A stretch of 64,000 nucleotides of DNA from Solibacillus silvestris. GTDB taxonomy: Bacteria; Bacillota; Bacilli; Bacillales_A; Planococcaceae. Where the stretch lies: assembly GCA_001586195.1 (NCBI GenBank), contig CP014609.1, positions 1,400,001 to 1,464,000 on the forward strand, read 5' to 3'. The position numbers were made by a program, and so were the translations under genes. Below the pieces are notes generated by a model. That model saw nothing but the letters and a program-made list of their open reading frames with translations. It did no database searches and was not told where the DNA came from. Below, in pieces: positions 8,427 through 16,113 of the stretch (its first letter is position 1; each line of letters starts with the position of its first letter).

Positions 8427-8924
8427 CTACTTATCAAAATTCGTACCATTATCATGCTTAAATGTTTTGTCTTTAGTAGGGAGGAATTCCTTTGCAATCT
8501 CTTCTAGGCTCTTCTGTTGTGATTTCATCGGAGCAAACGCATTGGACATTCGATTTGTTTGATCGTTTGCAGGGAGGAATTCCTTTGCAATCTCTTCTAG
8601 GCTCTTCTGTTGTGATTTCATCGGAGCAAACGCATTGGACATCCGATTTGTTTGATCATTTGTAGGGAGGAATTCTTTCGCAATTTCTTCCTGGCTTTTC
8701 GGTTGTGATTTTTTTGAAGCAACCGCATTGGACATTCGGTTAGCTTGATCATTTGCAGGGAGGAACTCTTTTGCAATTTCTTCGATTTTGGATTTAGCAT
8801 CGGTTGAAAGAATGGGTGAAAATTCTTTCGCGATTTCGTAAAAAGTATCTAGCTTCGATTGATCATTACTGGTCTGATTGCTTTTTTTATTTTTCTTATC
8901 ATCAAATTTTGACAATGTCATCAT
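8427..8924 (-). CDS. Tandem 31-residue repeat protein
   Basis: 165 residues, hydrophilic, without signal or TM. After a Lys/Asn/Ser-rich head, the unit EEIAKEFLPxNDQxNRMSNA plus about 11 residues (KSQxKS core) recurs three times, with partial units at both ends, giving five copies of the EIAKEF motif. The repeats correspond to 93-bp DNA units. The two units covering 8488-8673 are nearly identical in DNA, implying recent duplication. The start is uncertain: two tandem ATGs lie right after a GAGGAG. It is convergent with the PBP gene. Function unknown. Confidence 0.65.
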   Translation of the reverse strand: MMTLSKFDDKKNKKSNQTSNDQSKLDTFYEIAKEFSPILSTDAKSKIEEIAKEFLPANDQANRMSNAVASKKSQPKSQEEIAKEFLPTNDQTNRMSNAFAPMKSQQKSLEEIAKEFLPANDQTNRMSNAFAPMKSQQKSLEEIAKEFLPTKDKTFKHDNGTNFDK

Positions 8925-9050
8925 CTCCTCGCTCCTTAATATGAGAGAAGGTGAATGGAATTATATCAAGAAATGATTGACAAAATTTTTAGTGATATTT
9001 TTGTTTTTTAGATAGGTGAACGTCATGAAAAGAATAAAAATAAAATTGAT

Positions 9051-9095
9051 CATCGGGCTCGATTCTATCAAAAGGATCAGCGCTCGTATCGATAT
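9051..9095 (+). repeat. Family A repeat, divergent
   Basis: CATCGGGCTCGATTC followed by a short loop, GGATCAGCGCTCG and a T-rich tail. The inner stem is retained with altered bases. The right arm is lost. Confidence 0.55.
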
Positions 9096-9181
9096 GACGC
9101 TTGTATGTAGCTTAGTTGTTTTGCTATTGGTATGTTCAGATTACTTACGGATTCTTTTTTTGAAGGCCGCCAAATGACGCT

Positions 9182-9736
9182 TTATTCCGAATCAATTTTT
9201 AATGTATTCCAAATAGAACCCCAATTTTTACTTTGTAATCGATTTGAATAAATAGGATGTAATTTGGAGTCTTGATTAAATAGAGGCGTAGGTCTAACTA
9301 GACCTACAAATAAATCATTTAAACCATAAGGAGCTAAGATTTCTATTTGATTGTTATTTAAACGAACGGCTACTGCTGTAGGTGTTTCAGGAAAATGAGC
9401 AACACCTTCAAATGATGATGAATAGGGAGGGAATCTGTTTTTAAAATGCATTCTGGCCTGGTTTTTTACAGACCAGGGTAGATGAGGCATACTCTTTTGC
9501 AACTTGGATTCTAATGCTTTTTCAGACTCGATTGAACTATTCAACTCGTCAAAATATATTACATCAATATCATTTATTTCTGTTTGTACATTATGTAAGT
9601 AATCCCAAACTTTATTTCGAATAACACCAGCTGCGACCCAGCAATCATTTAATTGTAATTCTTGCACGGTTTTTAAAATTGACATCAAAAGTTGGTCTGT
9701 TTTTATAATGTTCGTTAACTCTAATTCGTAATCCAA
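9182..9736 (-). CDS. Nucleotidyltransferase family protein (DUF925/COG3575-like)
   Basis: 184 residues from TTG 9736, preceded on the minus strand by AAAAGGAG about 10 nt upstream. The motif CWVAAGVIRNKVWD and the downstream INDIDVIYFD (DxD metal pair) are hallmarks of the NTP_transf_6 group, a minimal nucleotidyltransferase fold. The C-terminal block YSNRLQSKNWGSIWN is also typical. The substrate is unknown. It is monocistronic and divergent from a small membrane gene. Confidence 0.82.
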   Translation of the reverse strand: MDYELELTNIIKTDQLLMSILKTVQELQLNDCWVAAGVIRNKVWDYLHNVQTEINDIDVIYFDELNSSIESEKALESKLQKSMPHLPWSVKNQARMHFKNRFPPYSSSFEGVAHFPETPTAVAVRLNNNQIEILAPYGLNDLFVGLVRPTPLFNQDSKLHPIYSNRLQSKNWGSIWNTLKIDSE

Positions 9737-9933
9737 AAGTAATCATCTCCTTTTTTACTGCTATTATATCCTTTGTATTTTGAACTTGCTATTCCTCATA
9801 GAAGTTTATACAAACTTAATGCTTAGAATATTTTGCCTTAGAGAAGCACTAGAATTCAGATTGATTTCATTATGGGAAATTCTTAACAAGTTTTCAGTTA
9901 AACTGGTAAAGTATGTATATGGAGGGGAGTTTA

Positions 9934-10221
9934 ATGGGTAATTATTTCATCATACTAATGATTTTTTTAATCATTATTGCAAATGTTATTGGATTTATAG
10001 TCTTCAAAAAAGAGAAAAATCTGTACTCTGCTGCATTAATAATATTACTGCTGGCAGGTGTATTTGGCGGACTAGGAATTGCATTAACATTATTTATTAA
10101 TGATGCCTTTGCTATATTCTACGGGTTAAATCTTGCCGGCTATTTACTAATAAATAGCCTTATTGTATTTCTTCTTGCTATTTTAGTTACTATAATTAAA
10201 AAGTTATCCAGTATTTTTTAA
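9934..10221 (+). CDS. Three-TM small membrane protein
   Basis: 95 residues. ATG 9934 is chosen because GGAGGGGAG (9920-9928) precedes it. An upstream in-frame ATG at 9913 would place the ribosome site inside the gene. There are three hydrophobic helices (about residues 4-24, 32-58 and 66-88) with a short basic loop KKEKN. The family is not recognised. Confidence 0.6.
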   Translation: MGNYFIILMIFLIIIANVIGFIVFKKEKNLYSAALIILLLAGVFGGLGIALTLFINDAFAIFYGLNLAGYLLINSLIVFLLAILVTIIKKLSSIF

Positions 10222-10249
10222 TCTGAATACAGAAATAGTTACTGTTTAT

Positions 10250-10284
10250 TATAAAGGCAATCCTCATAAGATGAAGATTGCCTC
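10250..10284 (-). terminator. Terminator of the paired-transporter operon
   Basis: AGGCAATC / GATTGCCT stem. Read on the minus strand it is followed by TTTATAAT, so it ends transcription of the DMT gene pair. Confidence 0.6.
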
Positions 10285-10331
10285 AAATTGGTTATTTACT
10301 TTAACTATTTTCTAGAGAAGATTTCGCTCTC

Positions 10332-10796
10332 TTATGCAATAGTATTATCGTTAGTGCGTTTATTACCTTTATAGATAAAATATAGGGAAATATACATAAA
10401 GAGTAAGGCGAATATTCGTTTTATATCTAATTCTATGACTAAACTATTGAACCACCCAAAATGATCAATAATCACTCCAATTACTAGTTGCCCAGCTATA
10501 CCAGCAATACTGGTTGCGATCACTCCAATTCGTGGTACTGCCATAACTGTCAAAAGTAAATACATAGTACCTAAAAATGCCGCACTTAATTGCCATTTTG
10601 GTGCCTCTAAAATTCCAAGTAGATTCCCGCTACCAAAAAATAAAATAAATATGGTCAAAAACATTGTCCCAGTGAGAAATGTTAAAAATGTTGTTTCAAT
10701 TGTTCCGGCTTTTCGACTAAATGTACCATTGATAGATGATTGTGCGCTTAATGTGATACCGCCAATCAATGTGAATAGAATCATAAATAATCCCAT
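10332..10796 (-). CDS. Small DMT transporter subunit (YdcZ/DUF606), second of a pair
   Basis: 154 residues with five hydrophobic helices. It shows the DUF606 pattern: an N-terminal GGITLSAQSSINGTF block, EAPKWQLSAAFLGTMYLL in the middle and GQLVIGVIIDHFGWF near the C-terminus. A good AGGAGG precedes ATG 10796. It sits 11 nt after its paralogue. Such half-size DMT proteins usually work as antiparallel pairs, so the two genes probably encode one heteromeric transporter. Substrate unknown. Confidence 0.85.
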   Translation of the reverse strand: MGLFMILFTLIGGITLSAQSSINGTFSRKAGTIETTFLTFLTGTMFLTIFILFFGSGNLLGILEAPKWQLSAAFLGTMYLLLTVMAVPRIGVIATSIAGIAGQLVIGVIIDHFGWFNSLVIELDIKRIFALLFMYISLYFIYKGNKRTNDNTIA

Positions 10797-10807
10797 GGAA
10801 ATACCTC

Positions 10808-11236
10808 CTAATTTATTAATATAAGTGCGATGATCATTGAAATAACTGCAAAGAGTTTTTCTTTATTAATCTTATTTTTCTTACTACCTAACCATCCGAA
10901 ATGTTCGATCGTCATGCTCATCACTAATTGCCCGATGATGACAGCAACCATTGTTATACCAACACCGACGAATGGAACACTTACAACGATGGAAGTTAAA
11001 TAAACAACACCCAGGACACCTCCAAGTAATGCCCATTTAGGTGCCTCCAAAGTATAGGAAATCCTGCCTTTTCCAAAAAAGAGCCACAATAGCCCCATGA
11101 TAATCGAGCCCATAAAGAAGTTATAAAAGCTTGTTTCTATTTGTCCAATTGTTTTTCCTAGTTCAGCATAGATTGCGCCTTCAAAGCTAAGTGCTGCCCC
11201 AGCTAAAAAAGCAAATATATAAAATATAAAGCGCAT
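10808..11236 (-). CDS. Small DMT transporter subunit (YdcZ/DUF606), first of a pair
   Basis: 142 residues with five helices. It shares with its downstream neighbour the motifs EAPKWALLGGVLGVVYL and GQLVMSMTIEHFGWLG. It is the first gene of a two-gene operon on the minus strand. The 11254-11286 palindromic cluster just upstream, also found upstream of the neighbouring arsR-type gene, suggests control by that regulator. Confidence 0.85.
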   Translation of the reverse strand: MRFIFYIFAFLAGAALSFEGAIYAELGKTIGQIETSFYNFFMGSIIMGLLWLFFGKGRISYTLEAPKWALLGGVLGVVYLTSIVVSVPFVGVGITMVAVIIGQLVMSMTIEHFGWLGSKKNKINKEKLFAVISMIIALILIN

Positions 11237-11253
11237 AGTTGAAATCCTCTTTT

Positions 11254-11286
11254 CGATATAATTGTATATCTAGATAAACCGATATA
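11254..11286. promoter_or_regulatory. Putative ArsR-type operator before the DMT pair
   Basis: CGATATA, then TATATCTAGATA (contains the perfect palindrome TATCTAGATA), then CGATATA. A closely related block (TATATCTAGA followed by CGATAT) lies at 11643-11664 upstream of the regulator gene. Repetition at both promoters is the evidence. Confidence 0.55.
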
Positions 11287-11317
11287 ACTGTTGATAAAAA
11301 AACAGAAATCAATAATA

Positions 11318-11632
11318 TTAGATATCTGTTTTAAAGTATTCAGCTAACTGTTGAATAAATTCTTCATTACGTCTGTAGTATGTCCATTGTCCATGGCGAA
11401 TCGACTCAAGAAGCCCAGCTTTTTGCATCATATTTAAGTAGCTAGAAACCGTAGATTGAGAAATTTTGGCCTTTTCCTGAATATCCCCAACACATACTCC
11501 ACCCTTGTAACTTACCTCCTTTGGTAGGTGAGCGCCTTGTTTTGGGAAATGTTTCTCGGGTTCCTTTAACCACTCTAGGATATTGAGTCTTGTTTCATTC
11601 GATAATGCTTTGAATACATCAATAGGTTCCAT
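11318..11632 (-). CDS. ArsR/SmtB-family transcriptional regulator
   Basis: 104 residues with a winged-helix fold: FKALSNETRLNILEWL (helices 1-2), then VGDIQEKAKISQSTVSSYLNMM (HTH) and the wing RHGQWTYYRRN. The single Cys in the GGVCVGDIQ segment, just before the recognition helix, is at the usual alpha3 position of metal sensors, but without a second visible thiol ligand a non-metal signal is equally possible. Its gene lies just upstream of the DMT pair on the same strand, and both share operator-like sequences. Confidence 0.88.
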   Translation of the reverse strand: MEPIDVFKALSNETRLNILEWLKEPEKHFPKQGAHLPKEVSYKGGVCVGDIQEKAKISQSTVSSYLNMMQKAGLLESIRHGQWTYYRRNEEFIQQLAEYFKTDI

Positions 11633-11642
11633 ACGTGTAATT

Positions 11643-11664
11643 ATATATCTAGAATTTTCGATAT
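11643..11664. promoter_or_regulatory. Putative autoregulatory operator of the ArsR gene
   Basis: TATATCTAGA, about six bases, then CGATAT. Same half-sites and spacing as the block at 11265-11286 before the DMT pair. It lies directly upstream of the arsR-type start. Confidence 0.5.
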
Positions 11665-11843
11665 GTCAAGGTGAGATATTGAAGTATTTCCCAGGAAAAG
11701 GTACCCACTAGTTTAACTTATCTAGGGTTAAATATTTATAATAAAACTATAAAAAAAAGTACTACATTTTTAATGATGTAAATGTGTTTGGTTTGAAAGA
11801 TCATTTTAATAAATATTAAGATTCGAAAGAGATATATCCTATA

Positions 11844-11896
11844 CTATTCAACAATAAGGCGCGACGCGTTTTTCAAGGTCATTTTCTGGAATAATG
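11844..11896 (+). repeat. Family A repeat, internally deleted
   Basis: TATTCAACAATAAGGCGCGA, then CGCGTTTTTC, then AAGGTCATTTTC and TGGAATAA. The hairpin loop and one stem strand are missing. It lies in the 359-bp gap 11633-11991 upstream of the DUF3885 gene. A ATTTATGTTAAAATTCAAT block follows, as also seen after the copy at 54537. Confidence 0.6.
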
Positions 11897-11991
11897 TTTA
11901 AATAGTAAGTTTGATATTTATGTTAAAATTCAATGATAATTAATTTATTTAAATTCAACAAAAATAGTAATGGAGCTGAAAATGGATATTT

Positions 11992-12642
11992 ATGAAACTA
12001 CAAGAAATTATGGAAAAACATTTTAATGGCCTTTCTATAACACCAGATTTTTATCATCAATGGAATATCGGTATACATCTAGAATTAGGAAATGACATTT
12101 ATCAGTTTGGTGACAATAACCGCCTTAACATGAAAAGGTTTAATACGATTTATGAACAGGTATCTGCAATTGTTCCAATACTTTTCAAGAAAATGGATGA
12201 CGTCTTAGTGGTGGTAAATTCATACCCCCATGAAACAAACAAAGTAGTTTATCCTAACTTTTTCAAACGATATGTAAAAGAACAAAAATTAAAGTATTTC
12301 TTGCACTTACATGAGTTCCAATGGAAGTTCGATGAAGATAATTTACTTATTCAGCAAATGACATTGTTCTGTAAAGCTTCTGATTTGAAGATAGAACAGC
12401 TTTTGAAAACATTAATTCATGAGAATTTCCATCCTCTACAACCTCGGTTAAGAAAAGCACATAGCTATTATGCACCTGATGTTTTTTTAATAAATGTTAA
12501 TACTAATTGTATTTTTCATTTATACGATGATAGAGGGTGTGAAATAATAAGCGCAGATAAAGAACTACATGAAAAATTCCTTGAAACATTTAGTGGGTGG
12601 GAATTGCAGGAAAAATCTTTATCTTTTCGTTTAACTACTTAA
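11992..12642 (+). CDS. DUF3885 domain-containing protein
   Basis: 216 residues, cytoplasmic. Features of DUF3885: an early IGIHLELGNDIYQF block, then FNTIYEQVSAIVPILF, VVVNSYPHE and the C-terminal IFHLYDDRGCEIIS. The ATG at 11992 lacks a well-placed ribosome site (GGAG is about 17 nt upstream), so the start may differ. DUF3885 genes are frequent orphan accessory genes in Bacilli. The function is not established. A family A repeat begins 6 nt after the stop. Confidence 0.75.
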   Translation: MKLQEIMEKHFNGLSITPDFYHQWNIGIHLELGNDIYQFGDNNRLNMKRFNTIYEQVSAIVPILFKKMDDVLVVVNSYPHETNKVVYPNFFKRYVKEQKLKYFLHLHEFQWKFDEDNLLIQQMTLFCKASDLKIEQLLKTLIHENFHPLQPRLRKAHSYYAPDVFLINVNTNCIFHLYDDRGCEIISADKELHEKFLETFSGWELQEKSLSFRLTT

Positions 12643-12647
12643 TATTC

Positions 12648-12718
12648 TTATTCCATAATATGGAGCGATTCTTCAATAAGAAGATCGCGTTTTTCCGTTA
12701 TAGAGCAAGACTGTTAAG
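12648..12718 (+). repeat. Family A repeat, long form
   Basis: TTATTCCATAATATGGAGCG, then GATTCTTC-AATAA-GAAGATC and GCGTTTTTCCGTTATAG. The inner hairpin is canonical. The right outer arm is eroded to GAGCAAGACTGTTAAG. Confidence 0.8.
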
Positions 12719-12805
12719 GAAGGCTCTTAAGTATTCATGTAGAATAGTATTGTATAGACGTACACTTTAACTGTAAGAATTGTACAGAAGAAGGATGGGT
12801 AAATA

Positions 12806-13009
12806 TTGAACTGGATTAAATTTCTATTATATTTTATAGCTGTATTACTTTTCCTCATAGTTTTATTAACAAACATTCGGCTAGGTAAAATAATAAAGAT
12901 AGAACAAAATGAAGAAATGATAAGTAATAAAGTGAGAAATAGCACAAGTGTAATGATTGTGGTAATCATAATTGCAATAATTCTTTATTCAATTGCTGTT
13001 TTCATATAA
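12806..13009 (+). CDS. Two-TM small membrane protein
   Basis: 67 residues from TTG 12806 with AAGGATGGG at 12791-12799. Two hydrophobic helices (residues 3-23 and 47-66) flank a charged loop containing KIIKIEQNEEMISNK. Both ends are likely outside or both inside. Unknown family. Short intergenic repeats lie on each side. Confidence 0.55.
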   Translation: MNWIKFLLYFIAVLLFLIVLLTNIRLGKIIKIEQNEEMISNKVRNSTSVMIVVIIIAIILYSIAVFI

Positions 13010-13136
13010 ATATAAAATATGAGTATTTTCCTTATTAACTAACGAGGTGCTTTAGTTTTTTGTTTAGTAAACGAGCATTTTCTTCTTACGTCTCTAGAAA
13101 TAAGTAAACCATTCGTTTTTGAAAGGGGAGCTACAT

Positions 13137-13511
13137 ATGAATTTTGGAAAAGTTGGTTTTTTGGTTATCTTGCTCGGTATTTCTCTTCTATCTGCTTGTG
13201 GACAGAAAACCGTTATATTTTCTGGGGAAGGTGAAAACTGGAGAGTTCAAATTGAATATGAACATAGGGGTGAAGATATTAAAAAAACTGGTTACATTAA
13301 ATATATTGGTACAGAACCAATTCCAAAAGAAATTGAATATTCGTTCACTGTTGTTTCTTCTTCTGGAAAAGGAGCAATAGGTTCAGATGGGGTCATGTCA
13401 TTGGGAATAAGTGAGTGCAGTCCTTGTACCTCTCCAAGTGAGGATTCGGAAATTGTAGGATTAATAAAATGGAACAATCAATCAGAAACAGTTACTATAA
13501 CAGGAGAGTAA
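13137..13511 (+). CDS. Small lipoprotein, unknown
   Basis: 124 residues. ATG 13137 is chosen over an upstream TTG because GGGGAG (13124-13129) precedes it. The signal peptide ends in LLSAC (lipobox). The mature domain is beta-rich: WRVQIEYEHRG, TGYIKYIGTEPIPKEIEYSF and a final ETVTITGE, resembling an immunoglobulin-like sandwich. A CSPC pair occurs late in the domain. It is predicted to be surface-anchored. Function unknown. Confidence 0.7.
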   Translation: MNFGKVGFLVILLGISLLSACGQKTVIFSGEGENWRVQIEYEHRGEDIKKTGYIKYIGTEPIPKEIEYSFTVVSSSGKGAIGSDGVMSLGISECSPCTSPSEDSEIVGLIKWNNQSETVTITGE

Positions 13512-13548
13512 TTCGAACAGCTATTTTAGTAGTAATCAATTCTTGATC

Positions 13549-13620
13549 TTTAACAATCGGGCGCGATTCTTCAATAAGAAGATCGTGTTTTTCCGTTATA
13601 GGGCCATATTGTTGAACAAT
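13549..13620 (+). repeat. Family A repeat, long form
   Basis: CTTTAACAATCGGGCGCGAT, hairpin CTTC-AATAA-GAAG, GATCGTGTTTTTCCGTTATA, then GGGCCATATTGTTGAACAAT. Nearly canonical. It lies 38 nt after the lipoprotein stop. Confidence 0.85.
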
Positions 13621-13690
13621 GTCTCTAAAGAAATTAAGATTAGCTGTCATCTTAAAGACTGGATTATAATAACAAAAAGAGGTGACTTGA

Positions 13691-14074
13691 ATGAGAAAGA
13701 TTTCTATTGCAAAGATGCTATTTGCCCCGATAATAGTAGCATTAGTTACCACATTAAGTATCGTATTTATCGAAGGAGTATTCCGATCCGAAATAATGCC
13801 TCCTTCGACAGCTGAGAAAATACAGCTTGCTGTACTGCTCTATTTAGGAATCTATTTATTTACTATTATCTTTGTAGTCCCTATTGATATTTATTTAACT
13901 AATAGAATAAAAAACAAAATACTTTTTTTTGTTCTAACAAATGTTATTGGTTTAATTTTGGTGTGGTGCATTGATCTTTGGTTCTTTACTCTTGGTTGTT
14001 TTATGTCTATATATTTGATTTTCCCATTGTTCTCAATTTTAACGTTAATACGATTCAATTCTGATGCGAAATAA
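13691..14074 (+). CDS. Four-TM membrane protein, unknown
   Basis: 127 residues with AGAGGTGA at 13679-13686 before ATG 13691. Four hydrophobic helices (about residues 11-29, 46-67, 75-95 and 98-118), connected by short loops containing EIMPPSTAEK and NRIKNK. Probably an integral membrane protein of an accessory family. I do not recognise it. Confidence 0.6.
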   Translation: MRKISIAKMLFAPIIVALVTTLSIVFIEGVFRSEIMPPSTAEKIQLAVLLYLGIYLFTIIFVVPIDIYLTNRIKNKILFFVLTNVIGLILVWCIDLWFFTLGCFMSIYLIFPLFSILTLIRFNSDAK

Positions 14075-14119
14075 AATATATAGAGAAGGATGAGTGAAGG
14101 TTGGTTATCATTCTTTCAA

Positions 14120-14191
14120 TATTCAACCATCGGGTGTAATTCTTGAAAAGACTTATGCCTTCTTCAGCTAAAGAGCCATATTGTTGAATAA
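14120..14191 (+). repeat. Family A repeat, degenerate long form
   Basis: TATTCAACCATCGGGTGTAA at the left and AGAGCCATATTGTTGAATAA at the right. The inner hairpin (TTCTTGAAAAG...CTTCTTCAGC) has diverged, but both outer arms are intact. Confidence 0.75.
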
Positions 14192-14317
14192 CATTCTTTT
14201 AAGAAGGTTCCCAAACGCCGCTTTTGGAACGATTATGTTATATTTGCTTGGAATTATCGAAACTTTTTGAACTCTAATCCGTAAATGTAATAATAGTTTC
14301 GAAGGAGGTGAAAAATT

Positions 14318-14560
14318 TTGAAGAAGTTTTCTGTATTTATAATTAGTTTCATAATATTATTTCTAGCATTTCAAATATTATCGGGTTTGATCCTTACTGC
14401 TTTTCACACTCCAAATCTCCCTTCAATTGCAAATGATTTAAATCGAGAAATATCATTTGGAAGTGCCTCAAATCCATTACTATTGGCATTGTTAACAGCC
14501 ACAGTTGCTTATTCTCTATCTCAAAAGATATTTAGAGTATCAAACACTCAAACCAACTAA
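14318..14560 (+). CDS. Small two-TM protein
   Basis: 80 residues from TTG 14318, with AAGGAGGTG at 14301-14309. An N-terminal hydrophobic helix (about 5-27), a polar middle stretch (HTPNLPSIANDLNREISF) and a second weaker helix (NPLLLALLTATVAYSL). Unknown function. Confidence 0.55.
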   Translation: MKKFSVFIISFIILFLAFQILSGLILTAFHTPNLPSIANDLNREISFGSASNPLLLALLTATVAYSLSQKIFRVSNTQTN

Positions 14561-14637
14561 CTTGTGCTTATATTCCACAAGGGTGTATAAAGTTTTTAAA
14601 TATTTTCCCAAATAAAAGTTTGGAAACACAGAAAACG

Positions 14638-14671
14638 ATATTCAACAATCGCGCACGAATATTGAATAATG
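14638..14671 (+). repeat. Family A repeat, short form
   Basis: ATATTCAACAAT, a CGCGCACGA spacer, then ATATTGAATAAT. Only the outer arms remain, without the inner module. The remainder of the gap 14561-14896 contains just the terminator at 14743-14786. Confidence 0.6.
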
Positions 14672-14742
14672 ACATTTTTCTTTTTTTCATAGCCACAATC
14701 TTTGAGAAAAGTGAATTAAGTAAAGTAAAGACCAAAATTTTA

Positions 14743-14786
14743 AAAAACATCCATTATCTCAATAAAGATTTAATGGATGTTTTTTA
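14743..14786. terminator. Bidirectional terminator
   Basis: ACATCCATTA / TAATGGATGT stem with A-rich 5' and TTTTTTAG 3' flanks, placed between the accessory region and the convergent proC gene. Confidence 0.7.
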
Positions 14787-14896
14787 GTTTTATTAAAATT
14801 TGTTATATACAACAAAACTTAAATCCCCTAAATATAAGTACTGTTTTCTTTTATTATACTTTTCACCCTATATTCGAATTATTAGTAGGTGTTTTT

Positions 14897-15703
14897 TTAT
14901 TCCTCACGCGCCAGTTCTCTTGAACGGTTTTCGGCACTTCGAACACAGTTCACAATCGCTTCGTTAAAGGACATCGATTCAAGTGCTTTGATCCCGGCTT
15001 CAGTCGTTCCTCCTGGACTTGTTACTTTTTTGCGCAGTAGGGAAGGTTCCAAATTACCGGATTTCAGCATTTCCGCGGAACCAGCAATCGTCTGTACCAT
15101 CAGTTCCCGTACAATTTCCTTTGATAGACCGAACTCAGCACCAGCCTGTTCAAATGCTTCAACCAAATAGTATAAATAGGCAGGACCACTTCCAGAGAGC
15201 GCTGTAACTGCATGAAGCTTTTCTTCCTCCACTTCGATGACAATGCCAATCGCTTCTAACATTTGAATATAAAGCGCACGCTTCACGTCTGTTACATGGT
15301 TATTGAATGCAATGCCGGATGCAGACATGCCGATTGTTGCAGAGGTGTTCGGCATTACACGAGCGATTGGGCGACTGCCGAGATGCTGTTCAATCGTATC
15401 AATGCTGACACCAGCCAGTACCGATAAAATTGCGGTATCAGCACTTAGATGAGGTGCGATGACTTCCATAGCAGCACGCGCATCTTTCGGTTTCATTGCT
15501 AAAATAACGAGGTCTGCATCCCGCAAGTGTGTATGGTCCTCCAATAGGTTGACATCATAGCTTTCCACCAGTTCGTTTAGACGTTCTTTATTCGACCGAT
15601 TGGATATAAACAGGGCATGCGGGTTGATGACATTCTTTTTAATCCATCCATGAATGAGTGCTTCTGCCATCGAGCCTGCGCCAATAAAAATAATTTTTTG
15701 CAT
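14897..15703 (-). CDS. proC: Pyrroline-5-carboxylate reductase
   Basis: 268 residues. It catalyses the last step of proline synthesis, the NAD(P)H-dependent reduction of 1-pyrroline-5-carboxylate. The N-terminal Rossmann motif is FIGAGSMAEAL. The P5CR signature is ALSGSGPAYLYYLVEAFEQAG, here across the central dimerisation helix, followed by VTSPGGTTEAGIKAL. Length is normal for the family (about 270). It is preceded by a T-box leader with a proline specifier and a consensus sigma-A promoter. The position next to the MBL gene matches B. subtilis proI (yqjO). Confidence 0.96.
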   Translation of the reverse strand: MQKIIFIGAGSMAEALIHGWIKKNVINPHALFISNRSNKERLNELVESYDVNLLEDHTHLRDADLVILAMKPKDARAAMEVIAPHLSADTAILSVLAGVSIDTIEQHLGSRPIARVMPNTSATIGMSASGIAFNNHVTDVKRALYIQMLEAIGIVIEVEEEKLHAVTALSGSGPAYLYYLVEAFEQAGAEFGLSKEIVRELMVQTIAGSAEMLKSGNLEPSLLRKKVTSPGGTTEAGIKALESMSFNEAIVNCVRSAENRSRELAREE

Positions 15704-15746
15704 AAAGTATCCCTCCGATTTTTAAATCCGATCCTTTAAGGAACAT

Positions 15747-15996
15747 AAAAAAGCATTTCCATCCCTACAAACAAGTAAGGACGAAAATGCATTGATTTCC
15801 GCGGTACCACCTTTATTCACACATAAAGTGTGCAGCTTCAGCCTTTTTATCGCAAAGGGTACGGTTATGTTGTCATAACGGCTCAAAAGGAGGTTCAATT
15901 ATTCCAGCGGGTTATGCCGATTTCAGCAAAGACGGCACTCTCTAAAACCTTAAAATAATTTACTTGGCTTTATCATTGCCTGTAAATTTTGAATTA
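15747..15996 (-). promoter_or_regulatory. T-box leader (tRNA-Pro sensing) of proC
   Basis: On the minus strand the leader holds the T-box core AAGGTGGTACCGCGG (15799-15813). After it comes the terminator GCATTTTCGTCC / GGGATGGAAATGC with TTTTTT (15747-15790). The 5' stem I shows AGAGAGTGCC and, in the specifier loop, GAACCTCC followed by TTTTGAGCC. The most plausible specifier is CCT (CCU, proline), which agrees with the downstream gene. Uncharged tRNA-Pro would stabilise the antiterminator and raise proC expression. Confidence 0.92.
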
Positions 15997-16002
15997 TCCA
16001 AA

Positions 16003-16031
16003 ATTATAGTGCTGTATTGAAAAACTGTCAA
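16003..16031 (-). promoter_or_regulatory. Sigma-A promoter of the proC T-box transcript
   Basis: Read on the minus strand: TTGACA (16026-16031), a 17-bp spacer, TATAAT (16003-16008). Perfect consensus. The start of transcription is predicted near 15996. Confidence 0.9.
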
Positions 16032-16067
16032 CCTTTGACGTGACGAATGAAGGAAAAAGAGTTAAAA

Positions 16068-16085
16068 TAAATGAATAGTCATTCA
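16068..16085. promoter_or_regulatory. FadR-like operator
   Basis: TAAATGA-ATAG-TCATTCA. Compared with the Bacillus FadR consensus TGAATGA-NTAN-TCATTCA, one base differs in the left half and the right half is perfect. It is placed 28 nt upstream of the MBL gene start. Confidence 0.55.
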
Positions 16086-16113
16086 TTACGAGCAATTCAA
16101 AGGGGATTAATAT

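Noticed and set aside
9025-9177. 50-codon ORF starting MKRIKIKLIIGLDS
   Set aside because: It runs through a divergent family A repeat and has only a weak AGGTG upstream. Coding is unlikely.
14889-15170. Plus-strand ORF over proC
   Set aside because: Antisense of a confidently identified gene.
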